Shown: positions 1 through 7,226, counted from the stretch's first letter. The stretch: 16,986 nt of DNA from a bacterium (GCA_030695785.1 JAUYPR010000029.1:1-16986); one strand, 5' to 3'. The notes: generated by a model from the letters alone, not told the origin. A program made the numbers and translations.

Positions 1-1284
1 CAACTATTCCTTTTGAAAAAATATCTCGGTTCGCTCCGTTTTTTCTCCAAAGACCATTATGATAAAGGTGAACTGCTGCACCGCCTTTCGACCACGATGG
101 CCGCGGTGATCCACAAAGGAAAACTTGCCGAGCGTGTGATGAGTATTCTTTGTACTCAAATGAAGGTTTCATCAGCCGCACTCGTATTCGTGAAAAACGG
201 ACGGATCGTCGACAAAACTGTCCGCAATACGCCTCCACCAATACTCACAAAAGGCGAGCTTGACCTTTTCAACGGCCGGGAGAAACCGATCATGTTTGAA
301 GAACTTCCGGAAGGAAAACGCAAGGCGCTTTTGCGGCGGCTGAATGTGTCAATCGTGCTTCCTTTGCACACAAAGGACCAGACAGTTGGACTCCTGATGC
401 TCGGGCCAAAATCTTCGGGCGACATCTACTACAGCCAAGACCTGGACATTTTCGCCATTCTCGCCCCCGAATTTGCCGTGGCATTGGAAAACGCAGAGGG
501 CGTTGAACGCATCCGCCGATTCAATATCACTCTTCAGGAAGAAGTAAGAAAGGCAACCGAGAACCTCACTAAAGCCAATTCAAGACTCCGGGAACTGGAC
601 AAGCTCAAAGACGAATTCGTCTCTATGGCCTCGCATGATCTCGCGACTCCACTTTCGGCCGTCAAAGGATATTTATGGATGCTTCAAAAAAAACATCCGA
701 CCCCTAAAGAGCGAATAGGCTATCTTGAGCATGCAGCACACGCCACCGACCGGCTCTTGGCCTTGGTAAATGACATGCTCGACGTTTCCCGCATCGAAGG
801 CGGCCGCATTCTCCTCAAGCCGGAAAAAATCTATCTCCCAAAACTGGTGCTTGAGGTAAAAGAAGAACTTGCGCCAAAACTATCGAGCGGGAAAGCAACG
901 CTGACGATTCAAGCAGACAAAGCGTATATCGCATGCGCCGACCGAGCGAAAATTCACCAGGTTTTCGTGAATCTTGTCAGCAACGCCATCAAGTACTCGC
1001 CAAATGGCGGGACGATCGTGGTGGCGTTTATGACGGACAAGGACAAAATGATTCAAACTTCTGTTGCTGATGCAGGGATTGGGATGAAGGAAAACGAAAT
1101 GGACACGTTGTTCACGAAATTCGGGAGGTTATCGAATGCCGGTGTCGGCTCGAGCCAAATTCCCGGGACCGGGTTGGGGCTGTATATCTGTAAAAAAATC
1201 GTCGAGCTTTCCGGCGGCAAAATATGGGCAGAGTCACAGGAAGGAAAAGGAAGTACCTTCTTCTTCACATTGCCAAAAGCCTGA
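1..1284 (+). CDS. GAF-domain sensor histidine kinase (5' end outside window)
   Basis: Cytoplasmic part of a sensor histidine kinase, which autophosphorylates on His and passes the phosphate to a response regulator. The frame is open to the left edge (codons CAA CTA TTC CTT precede a TTG at 13). The opening FFSKDHYDKGELLHRLS resembles the segment after the N-terminal membrane part of larger kinases, so the gene probably starts upstream. Numbering from the TTG codon: GAF-like domain about 25-165, coiled coil about 170-200, H-box SHDLATPL with phosphoacceptor H208, N-box NLVSNAIKYSPNG (320-332), G1 box DAGIGM (353-358), F box about 365-372, G2 box GTGLGLYI (385-392). All ATPase motifs are intact. 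The H-box has Ala where Arg is usual (HDLRTPL/HELRTPL). No response regulator lies nearby in the window, so the partner is unknown. Family certain; stimulus not inferable. Confidence 0.9.
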   Translation, partial: QLFLLKKYLGSLRFFSKDHYDKGELLHRLSTTMAAVIHKGKLAERVMSILCTQMKVSSAALVFVKNGRIVDKTVRNTPPPILTKGELDLFNGREKPIMFEELPEGKRKALLRRLNVSIVLPLHTKDQTVGLLMLGPKSSGDIYYSQDLDIFAILAPEFAVALENAEGVERIRRFNITLQEEVRKATENLTKANSRLRELDKLKDEFVSMASHDLATPLSAVKGYLWMLQKKHPTPKERIGYLEHAAHATDRLLALVNDMLDVSRIEGGRILLKPEKIYLPKLVLEVKEELAPKLSSGKATLTIQADKAYIACADRAKIHQVFVNLVSNAIKYSPNGGTIVVAFMTDKDKMIQTSVADAGIGMKENEMDTLFTKFGRLSNAGVGSSQIPGTGLGLYICKKIVELSGGKIWAESQEGKGSTFFFTLPKA

Positions 1285-1374
1285 GGAGAATGACCAATTT
1301 CTAATTTCTAATTTCTAAACTTGGAAATTGGGGCTTGGGGTCTCTGTTTCCTTAGAAATTAGGTCAATTCGACA
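1285..1374. repeat. Intergenic heptamer repeats with inverted copies; possible shared terminator
   Basis: Gap between the convergent kinase and glycosyltransferase genes. Three perfect tandem AATTTCT heptamers lie at 1296-1316. An inverted copy follows: CTAATTTCTAA at 1301-1311 and again at 1308-1318 is exactly complementary to TTAGAAATTAG at 1352-1362. A second pairing is CCAATTTC (1294-1301) with GAAATTGG (1324-1331). The arms can pair in transcripts from either strand, so a bidirectional terminator is possible, but they are AT-rich and no clear T-tract follows. The heptamer structure and hairpin potential are seen directly; the function is inferred. Confidence 0.55.
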
Positions 1375-2637
1375 TTAGACATTTTGAAAAATCTGAAGCC
1401 ACGCCCTCCGTATCCTCCCCGCCTCAAACTTCTTTCTGACCGATGCCGCGGCCGCGGCTCCCATTTTTTTCCGCAACTTCATATCCCCGACCAATTCCGC
1501 CGTTTGATCGACCATAAGACGGAAATTGTCGTTTGGCACGAGAAAGCCGGTTTTGCCGTGGTCAATAATTTCAGCCATCGCGCCTACATCAGTCGCCACG
1601 ACCGGTAAACCCGTCGCCATTGCTTCAACCGCAGTATTCGCAAACGCTTCTGCCCGCGGAAGGACAAGGGCAATATCAGCCTGGGCATAAAGAGCTGGCA
1701 TCTTCTCTTTCGGCACGCGGCCGAGAAAGTTGATCGAGAGCCGACCTTGACCTTCGATTGTACTCAGGTCATGGTGAGCGATAGTCGAACCATGCCTTGC
1801 TTCTTCTTCAAGCGACTGGCGGGCAGGACCATCACCCACAATCAGAAGGCGGATGGGAAATGGGAACCGAGGCGCCAGTTGCCGCACGACCTCAATACAC
1901 CGGTCAATTCCTTTCCGACGAAACAGATTTCCGACCGTGATGAGCATGACTCCTGGCCGTTTTTTCCCCCAGGATGCCAAGTCAGACTTGGCGATCTGGG
2001 CACCTCTTTTGGCTGATGCAAACTGTGGCTCGTGGGCGTTATACATAATAGTGAACCGATTATTTTTCTCCCCAATTCCCGACCAATACTCTTTTGCTGC
2101 TTCACTTTCACACACGATCATGCGGGCGTGGCGAATAGTCGCGCTAGACAAAAGACCAGTGATGGGAAGAAGAGCACGGGCAAGAAGCACTTTTCCTATC
2201 CCCCCTGCCGCGCCCGCCTCTGGCGAGGCTTCATCCGGAAACTTGAGAAGATCAATCGGCAATGTCAACGGACCAATAACCAGTGGAATCTTTGGAAGCA
2301 GAAACGGCAAAAAACTTCCATGGTGATGATCGAATGGAAAAAGATGAAACAGCACGTCAATATGTTTCTCTTGAGTAATTTTTGTCGCCAATTGAGCACT
2401 ATCCCACAAAAACTGCAGCCGCCGTCTATGCGTCCACCTCGGCACCGGTCCGGGATACAACTCATGCACAACAACGTTGGACGAAAACGGCGAGGGACCT
2501 TGAAGATTCCCAGTCACAACATCCAGATCAAACACCGTCGCCAAATCGCGGATAATCTTCACCGCAGTCGCCGATTCACTCCCGCTTCCCTCTCCCAAGG
2601 TAAAATGCGCAGGGGAAATGATTATTCGTTTTCTCAT
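1375..2637 (-). CDS. Glycosyltransferase family 4 (GT-B fold)
   Basis: Predicted cytoplasmic retaining glycosyltransferase that moves a sugar from an NDP-sugar onto a lipid-linked glycan; substrate unknown. 420 aa, a usual GT4 length. The N-terminal acceptor half covers about 1-220. The donor half has GNLFRRKG (236-243), LLIVGDGP (264-271) and FLGRVP (304-309). The donor-site EX7E motif is E330-AFANTAV-E338, followed by GLPVVATDVG and GKTGFLVP. The start is the ATG at 2637, overlapping the stop of the upstream methyltransferase as ATGA (2634-2637), so it is the last gene of a four-gene coupled operon. Two palindromic stretches lie in the coding sequence: residues 216-221 (AKSDLA) and 282-297. 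The second lies between GDGP and FLGR, which are about 40 residues apart here against roughly 22 in typical relatives, so it looks like an in-frame insertion in a loop. Confidence 0.93.
   Translation of the reverse strand: MRKRIIISPAHFTLGEGSGSESATAVKIIRDLATVFDLDVVTGNLQGPSPFSSNVVVHELYPGPVPRWTHRRRLQFLWDSAQLATKITQEKHIDVLFHLFPFDHHHGSFLPFLLPKIPLVIGPLTLPIDLLKFPDEASPEAGAAGGIGKVLLARALLPITGLLSSATIRHARMIVCESEAAKEYWSGIGEKNNRFTIMYNAHEPQFASAKRGAQIAKSDLASWGKKRPGVMLITVGNLFRRKGIDRCIEVVRQLAPRFPFPIRLLIVGDGPARQSLEEEARHGSTIAHHDLSTIEGQGRLSINFLGRVPKEKMPALYAQADIALVLPRAEAFANTAVEAMATGLPVVATDVGAMAEIIDHGKTGFLVPNDNFRLMVDQTAELVGDMKLRKKMGAAAAASVRKKFEAGRIRRAWLQIFQNV
1749..1794. repeat. In-gene tandem pair of palindromic elements
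   Basis: Two abutting inverted repeats inside the GT4 gene. Element A has arms GACCT (1749-1753) and AGGTC (1766-1770). Element B has arms CATGGT (1770-1775) and ACCATG (1789-1794). Read on the minus strand, B has core TCGACTATCGCTC and A has core GAGTACAATCGA, roughly the same core in the opposite orientation. The other GT4 gene carries a related core (TCGACTTCGCTC) at 4774-4785. The stretch encodes residues 282-297 without a stop or frameshift. Confidence 0.7.
1976..1992. repeat. 17-bp in-gene palindrome
   Basis: GCCAAGTC (1976-1983), one central base A, then GACTTGGC (1985-1992): a perfect inverted repeat with 8-bp arms, encoding AKSDLA on the minus strand. One or two such matches are expected by chance in a window this size. 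The call rests on its single-base centre, like the larger palindrome at 6199-6229, and its presence in a gene that already carries another element. Confidence 0.45.
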
Positions 2638-3386
2638 TTCACCCCTAATCGGCCACCCGCATCAATGCGTTGCAAAAGCATGAATATTTTCTGCTCGCGA
2701 AAGTATCGGTCGGTTGCCCGTCGTGCACCAACATAGTCTCCATAATCATCAATGATCAAAATACCGCCCCGCGAGAGACGCGGAAAGAGGTGGGTCAGTT
2801 CATGGTAGGTCGATGTAAACCAGTCGGTGTCCAGCCGGAGGAGGGCAATGCGGGATGGAATCGTTGCCGGAATTGTCTCTTCAACCTTACCTTGCACAAA
2901 CACAAATTTCCGCTTCGGATATCCTGTTAAAAACACATGCTGTTTCACTTCAGGGAGGGAGACGAAATTCCACGCATTGTGTATGCGTTCCTGCGTTTTT
3001 CGCCACACCTGGATGGCTGGTTGAGAAGAATATATACTTCGATCAATCCGTGTAGGCTTTGTCATGCCAGCAAACGTATCGTAGAGATAGATCATCCGCT
3101 TTGTCTCTTGCATCCTTTTCAGGGTAGATGCCATCATCATCACACTCCCGCCTTTCCATACCCCACACTCCACAAGAGATCCGGGTACATCTGCACGGAC
3201 AATGTATTCCACCGCTTTGTACAGTGCATACATTCGTTCAATAGATGTCATGGTATATGGTTTGCATTGCCGGAAGATTCGTTGAAACGCGCGATCCATA
3301 TCTGGAGGAATATCGCTCATCTCCTTTGGAGCAGAAACGATCGTATACCCAAACTTCCTGAGCGTTGACTGAATCAGTTTTCTCAT
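2634..3386 (-). CDS. TylF/MycF-type O-methyltransferase (macrocin O-methyltransferase family)
   Basis: Predicted SAM-dependent O-methyltransferase; TylF/MycF relatives methylate sugar hydroxyls in a metal-dependent way. Numbered from the ATG at 3386 (250 aa): SAM-binding loop LVECGVWKGGS (71-81), acidic strand-2 motif YDTFAGM (102-108), LRLDTDWFTSTYHELTHLFP (183-202) and IIDDYGDYVGAR (211-222). The Asp residues of the last two blocks are in the position of the family's metal ligands. The start was chosen because ATG 3386 overlaps the flippase stop as ATGA (3383-3386), matching the other junctions in this operon. Upstream in-frame ATGs at 3404 and 3425 would add 6 or 13 residues. GGAGG lies at 3407-3411, too close to the 3404 ATG and rather far from 3386. 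Probably methylates a sugar of the glycan made by the neighbouring transferases. Confidence 0.92.
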   Translation of the reverse strand: MRKLIQSTLRKFGYTIVSAPKEMSDIPPDMDRAFQRIFRQCKPYTMTSIERMYALYKAVEYIVRADVPGSLVECGVWKGGSVMMMASTLKRMQETKRMIYLYDTFAGMTKPTRIDRSIYSSQPAIQVWRKTQERIHNAWNFVSLPEVKQHVFLTGYPKRKFVFVQGKVEETIPATIPSRIALLRLDTDWFTSTYHELTHLFPRLSRGGILIIDDYGDYVGARRATDRYFREQKIFMLLQRIDAGGRLGVK

Positions 3387-4654
3387 TTGATCAATGCGGC
3401 ACATTTCCTCCGAACCGCCTTCCATTCAACCCGAACAAACGCAACAACGAACCCAAGTAACACCACCGCATGCCCAACGATGGACGCCAGCACAATCGCC
3501 TCCAGGTTTGGATGAACCAGAAGGTAGAACACAAACGGGATCGTTGCACCAACCGGAAACAGGACCATCGTGTTCGACAATCGCGTCGCCAGGAAAAAAT
3601 GCACGAACAAATGAATAAACGCGCCAATCACCATTTGAACAGCCAAAAGCGGCAACAGCGGTGCGGCGGCCAGGTATTTCGGACTGAAAAGAAAGACTGC
3701 AACCATCCACTGCGTTGGAAAAAGAGCCTGAAATAGCGCGATCGCAACAGCACTTCCCACCACGACGATGGCGCCTTGCCGGAATAAATGCAGGTATCTT
3801 CCCTTTGCCGCGTGCCGTGCCGCCAAAAGAGGAAACAACACTGACACAATCGGCGTCGACACATAAAACACCACCCGCGACACCGTGATGGCCGCCGCGT
3901 ACATCCCCACGTCTTGCGGAGAAAAAAGCTGTTTGACCGCAATCATGTCAATCGTCCCAAGCATCGTGAGCCCTAACGTCGCACTCACGACCGGCAGCAC
4001 ATCCTGCCAGGTTTTATCTTCCGGCGTTTCATGATCATGCTGACGTTGGAAAAAATCCCGCAGAGCAAATAATGTCACGACATGTGCGACCAAAAATGAA
4101 CACAAAATGCCCACATATACGCCGCCTAAACCGAACCCCAAGAGAACCAAGACAACTGACGCGACCAACTTAAGGAAGGGCTGGCCAACCATACCCGCCA
4201 CATTCCAAGAAAACCTCTGCGTTCCCTGAACAACGGCGTTGGTGAGCGAACTCAAAAGAGCCAGAGGGAGTGCAATAGCCAAAAACGTTGCCGCCGGCCG
4301 CCGGGGCAAATCAAAGAGCATACTGATGCCAATAAGTCCCACTGCCAACACAACAGATCCGAAGAGAATCCACCGGTACCAACTCGTCAACAGCCGCGCA
4401 ATTCCTCCCTTCTGCCGTTTTCCAAACAATCGGCTCGTGATACGCGTGCTGAGCGTTCCGATCGTCCCGGTTGGCATGGAGGAAAGAAGCAGAAATACTG
4501 CCCAGGTGGCATTCAACGCGCCAAAAGATGCAACTGACATCAAACTCCCCATGACCACGGTAAAGAGGTAGTTGAACACATTGAAGACGAATGACCCCAC
4601 AATGAATGCAGCAGACCAACGACTCAAGCGGGTTTGGAAAAACGGAATCGTCAT
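3383..4654 (-). CDS. Wzx-like polysaccharide flippase (MATE/MOP superfamily)
   Basis: 423-aa polytopic membrane protein, almost entirely hydrophobic apart from short basic loops (for example RLFGKRQKGG near 75-85). Length and layout fit Wzx/RfbX O-unit flippases of the MOP superfamily, which move undecaprenyl-linked glycan units across the membrane. The N-terminus (SRWSAAFIVGSFVFNVFNYLF) starts directly with helix 1, as usual in the family, and about 12 helices can be counted. It sits between two glycosyltransferases and a methyltransferase, the classic Wzx context. The ATG at 4654 overlaps the upstream stop as ATGA; its own stop overlaps the methyltransferase start in the same way. A flippase for another lipid-linked substrate cannot be excluded. 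Confidence 0.88.
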   Translation of the reverse strand: MTIPFFQTRLSRWSAAFIVGSFVFNVFNYLFTVVMGSLMSVASFGALNATWAVFLLLSSMPTGTIGTLSTRITSRLFGKRQKGGIARLLTSWYRWILFGSVVLAVGLIGISMLFDLPRRPAATFLAIALPLALLSSLTNAVVQGTQRFSWNVAGMVGQPFLKLVASVVLVLLGFGLGGVYVGILCSFLVAHVVTLFALRDFFQRQHDHETPEDKTWQDVLPVVSATLGLTMLGTIDMIAVKQLFSPQDVGMYAAAITVSRVVFYVSTPIVSVLFPLLAARHAAKGRYLHLFRQGAIVVVGSAVAIALFQALFPTQWMVAVFLFSPKYLAAAPLLPLLAVQMVIGAFIHLFVHFFLATRLSNTMVLFPVGATIPFVFYLLVHPNLEAIVLASIVGHAVVLLGFVVAFVRVEWKAVRRKCAALIK

Positions 4655-5724
4655 GAGAAACGCTCCATGCAGAACCTCAAAAGATTTTTGAACAACGCTT
4701 GTTCTTCAAACGCCGCTGTCGACCGGCGCGCCTCTTGACTCATTTCCGACCAAGCCTGCGGTCCTTCGGCACTGAGCGAAGTCGAAGTGCTCAGGACCTT
4801 CGGCCTTCTTCCAAAAAGCCGAACAGTCCGACTGATTCCTTCGGACAATGTGGCTACCGATCCGGGTTTGACCAACCATCCATTCTTATCCGGATTGACA
4901 AACGTCCGGATCGCGAGAATATCCGACCCCAAAACCGGCCGACCCGACGCCAACGCCTCCAACACCACAGCCGGTGATGTTTCTTCCCTGGATGGAACAA
5001 CAACAATATCCGCCCACTGCATGTGCCGTGGAATATCCTTATGGGGGACACCCCCGAGGTGATCGATCCTGGACACCTTGGGAAAATTCCGCGACTGATC
5101 CAGGCCGATGGTGCGGAATGCACACCGCCGACGATCGATTTCAGACAACTGATTGATTGCTTCCAGCAACACGTCTCCGCCTTTTTGACGACCGGGCCGG
5201 CCGACGAACAAGAATCTGATCGGTGTGTGTGACCCTTTTCCTTTTGGAGTAAACATTGTCCGGTCAATCCCACACGGAACGAAACACACATGTTTCACTC
5301 CCCACCCCTGCAACAGTTTTTCATGGTCCCGATTCAGCACATGGTGGCCGGCAAACCTTCCGAGGAGTATCCGCCCTCCGGTTTGCATCCAAAGATTATG
5401 CAATGCATCGTGGTGCAGGATGGGCGCGTGATGACCGGCGAAAACCGGCGTCCGATATTTCCTCCCAAGACTTGTCAGTGCCCAATCAACCCCGGCAAAT
5501 CCATAGGAACAGTACACGATGTCAGCCCAAAGGAAAGCTTTCTCGAGTTGACGGCGGGTATCTGGGGTCAGAACCGACCAGCGCACGATTCGCCAGAACG
5601 GCAGTCCGGTCAATAATTTCATCTCATGCCCATGCTCTTTGAGAAATTCCGAGAAATGCAAAAGGTATAATTCCGCACCACCATTGTGTTCAAGTGACAC
5701 CGGTGAAAAAAGAAGCACGCGCAT
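4651..5724 (-). CDS. Glycosyltransferase family 4, first gene of the operon
   Basis: 357-aa GT-B glycosyltransferase. The N-terminal motif SPVSLEHNGGAELYLLHFSE (7-26) is the usual Gly-rich acceptor-side entry. VPCGIDRTMF (149-158) leads into FLFVGRPGRQKGGDVLLEA (171-189). The EX7E donor motif is E248-TSPAVVL-E256, followed by ASGRPVLGSD and NGWLVKPG. The start is the ATG at 5724; no Shine-Dalgarno is visible, and a -10-like hexamer lies only 10 bp upstream. It is the first of four translationally coupled genes. Near the C-terminus, residues 309-322 are encoded by a nested palindrome (4760-4798); this segment reads as a Ser/Thr-rich insertion between helices. Substrate unknown. Confidence 0.93.
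   Translation of the reverse strand: MRVLLFSPVSLEHNGGAELYLLHFSEFLKEHGHEMKLLTGLPFWRIVRWSVLTPDTRRQLEKAFLWADIVYCSYGFAGVDWALTSLGRKYRTPVFAGHHAPILHHDALHNLWMQTGGRILLGRFAGHHVLNRDHEKLLQGWGVKHVCFVPCGIDRTMFTPKGKGSHTPIRFLFVGRPGRQKGGDVLLEAINQLSEIDRRRCAFRTIGLDQSRNFPKVSRIDHLGGVPHKDIPRHMQWADIVVVPSREETSPAVVLEALASGRPVLGSDILAIRTFVNPDKNGWLVKPGSVATLSEGISRTVRLFGRRPKVLSTSTSLSAEGPQAWSEMSQEARRSTAAFEEQALFKNLLRFCMERFS
4760..4798. repeat. Nested palindromic element inside a GT4 gene
   Basis: Outer arms GGTCCT (4760-4765) and AGGACC (4793-4798); inner arms GCACT (4769-4773) and AGTGC (4786-4790). On the minus strand the central core is TCGACTTCGCTC, closely matching the core TCGACTATCGCTC of the element at 1770-1794. 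The general form, a TCGAC...GCTC core with variable but mutually complementary flanks, resembles dispersed palindromic repeats I recall from several bacterial phyla. It is read through in frame. Confidence 0.7.
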
Positions 5725-5734
5725 CGCAAGGTTG

Positions 5735-5740
5735 ATGATA
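5735..5740 (-). promoter_or_regulatory. Candidate -10 element for the GT4-flippase operon
   Basis: Minus-strand TATCAT with TG immediately upstream, 10 bp before the ATG at 5724. No convincing -35 was found. If used, transcription would begin about 4 nt before the start codon. It overlaps by two bases the -10-like hexamer for the opposite strand. Confidence 0.4.
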
Positions 5741-5744
5741 CACT
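5739..5744 (+). promoter_or_regulatory. Candidate -10 element for the GT39 gene at 5754
   Basis: Plus-strand TACACT, 9 bp before the GTG at 5754, with no clear -35. It lies back to back with the minus-strand candidate at 5735-5740 inside a 29-bp divergent gap, so the two promoters, if both real, would compete for polymerase. Confidence 0.3.
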
Positions 5745-5753
5745 ACCCTTAAA

Positions 5754-7226
5754 GTGAAATCCGAAATCCTAAATCCTAAATCCGAAAAAAAACTAGTTCT
5801 TCTCCTCTGTATGTTCCTCCTTCTTGCCTCCAACCTTCTTTTTCCTTTTGTCATTGGGGAGCCGTTAACCTATGGGTGGCTGATTGCGGAACACAAGTGG
5901 ATCCCGCACCGGGATTTTGTGGACCAACACACCCAAGGTCTGCCGCTCTTGATCGCCGGATTAACGTTCTTGACGAAAGATGCGCTTTTGGCGAGCCGCA
6001 TGGTGTTTCTTCTTTTTCCAATTTTGACCGCGGGTCTGCTTGCCTGGGCTGCTCGCTGGATGTTTGCGGACCGCCGCGCGGCAATCCTTGCCCCGTTGAT
6101 TTTTACAGCGTGGTATGTCATGTGGGCGAAAAATACCGCCTGGTTCCACGACCCCATCGTGTTTTTGGCGCCACTTTCGATCCTCCTTCTCCTCCATCCC
6201 AGATTGCAAGAGCAGCTCTTGCAATCTGGTGCATCCGGGCTGGCGTTTGGCACGGCTCTGCTTTTCAAGCAAACCGCGATTGTTTTTTTACCGATTCTCC
6301 TGCTTGTCATCCTAAGGAGCCGAAACAGACTCGGCATCGTGGTATTTCTTGCCGCAGTATGTATTCCTATTCTTCTTTACCTGACGTTTTTTGCCGTCAA
6401 TGACAGTTTCACCACGATGATCCAACAAGCCGTCGTCGAAGCACGCATCCTCCAAACTTACAACCAAGCGTATTTCGGTCTCTATATCGCGCCACCAAAA
6501 GTGTCGACGTTATTACAGCTCAGTTTTGTCCTCATTCTCATTCCTGCCACCATCATGATGGTGAAGCAACAGGGGAGGAAATTTTCAATGCTCATTTTGA
6601 TATTGTCTGCAATCGCGGCAATGACATTTTCTTACCCACAACTAACCCTTCAGCATGCTTCTTTGGCAACTCCATTCCTGGCACTTTTGGCGACAGGGTT
6701 TCTCTTGAAGAAAACGCTAACCGCGGGTGGCGCAGCGACAGGACCCGCGGCCGTAGTTCTATTCATTCTTTTCCTCACCCTTCTCCCCCAACTCCCCCGT
6801 GCAATGACATTCCTGCAAAAAGGTTCCCCGCAAACATCAACGTATACCCAGGTTGTGGGGGAAATCCAGCGATTGATGGACCCAAATGAAAAAATCGTCA
6901 TCTGCTGTGGGGAGCCGCGGTATTATTTTGACAGCCAACGAATCCCTGCGACGAAATATCTCTTTTTCTCCGAACTCGCGGGCGCATTGGATTGGGACCG
7001 AAAGATGACGGAAGAATTGAATACAAATCGTCCTCAACACATTGTCTACTCGCCGACGTACTTTGACATCAGCCAAAACGACCCTGCAATTTACAGCGAA
7101 GCTTTCGCGGAAAAAAAGAAAACTGCTTCGGCGTTTTTACCGATATTTGAAGAAGAACTGAACCGTTCGTATCAACCGATCGCAACCATCTCCCCCACGA
7201 TTCACGTCCTCCGCCGGACAAGGTAG
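5754..7226 (+). CDS. GT39/ArnT-like membrane glycosyltransferase, paralogue A
   Basis: 490-aa polytopic protein of the PMT/ArnT-like type (polyprenyl-phosphate-sugar-dependent, active site outside the membrane). TM1 is about 14-35, followed by the first extracytoplasmic loop with HRDFVDQHTQG (52-62), a motif typical of this family. Many helices follow to about 352, then a soluble C-terminal domain to 490. That domain contains EKIVICCGEPRYYFDSQR (379-396), shared with the gene at 14919. The only in-frame start giving a complete TM1 is GTG 5754; its first 12 codons are a heptamer repeat (MKSEILNPKSEK), so the true start could be the ATG at 5811. No Shine-Dalgarno is visible. A 31-bp perfect palindrome encodes residues 149-159 in a loop between helices. 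The 3' end overlaps the convergent carbamoyltransferase gene by 25 bp. Confidence 0.87.
   Translation: MKSEILNPKSEKKLVLLLCMFLLLASNLLFPFVIGEPLTYGWLIAEHKWIPHRDFVDQHTQGLPLLIAGLTFLTKDALLASRMVFLLFPILTAGLLAWAARWMFADRRAAILAPLIFTAWYVMWAKNTAWFHDPIVFLAPLSILLLLHPRLQEQLLQSGASGLAFGTALLFKQTAIVFLPILLLVILRSRNRLGIVVFLAAVCIPILLYLTFFAVNDSFTTMIQQAVVEARILQTYNQAYFGLYIAPPKVSTLLQLSFVLILIPATIMMVKQQGRKFSMLILILSAIAAMTFSYPQLTLQHASLATPFLALLATGFLLKKTLTAGGAATGPAAVVLFILFLTLLPQLPRAMTFLQKGSPQTSTYTQVVGEIQRLMDPNEKIVICCGEPRYYFDSQRIPATKYLFFSELAGALDWDRKMTEELNTNRPQHIVYSPTYFDISQNDPAIYSEAFAEKKKTASAFLPIFEEELNRSYQPIATISPTIHVLRRTR
5756..5783 (+). repeat. Tandem heptamer repeat at the 5' end of a gene
   Basis: Four tandem (G/T)AAATCC heptamers: GAAATCC at 5756 and 5763, TAAATCC at 5770 and 5777, then GAAAAAA. 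It encodes the first residues of the GT39 protein if GTG 5754 is the start. Similar AAATCC heptamer arrays are, to my recollection, common between genes in several uncultured lineages. Confidence 0.7.
6199..6229. repeat. 31-bp perfect palindrome inside the GT39 gene
   Basis: CCAGATTGCAAGAGC (6199-6213), one base A (6214), then GCTCTTGCAATCTGG (6215-6229): 15-bp arms with no mismatch. It encodes P-R-L-Q-E-Q-L-L-Q-S-G in a short hydrophilic loop between two helices. Chance is essentially excluded for arms of this length. Confidence 0.9.

Noticed and set aside
2216..2229. GCCTC-TGGC-GAGGC in the GT4 gene, resembling a GC-rich hairpin repeat
   Set aside because: The arms are only 5 bp and the flanks do not extend the pairing; it encodes an Ala/Gly-rich segment where such hairpins arise easily.
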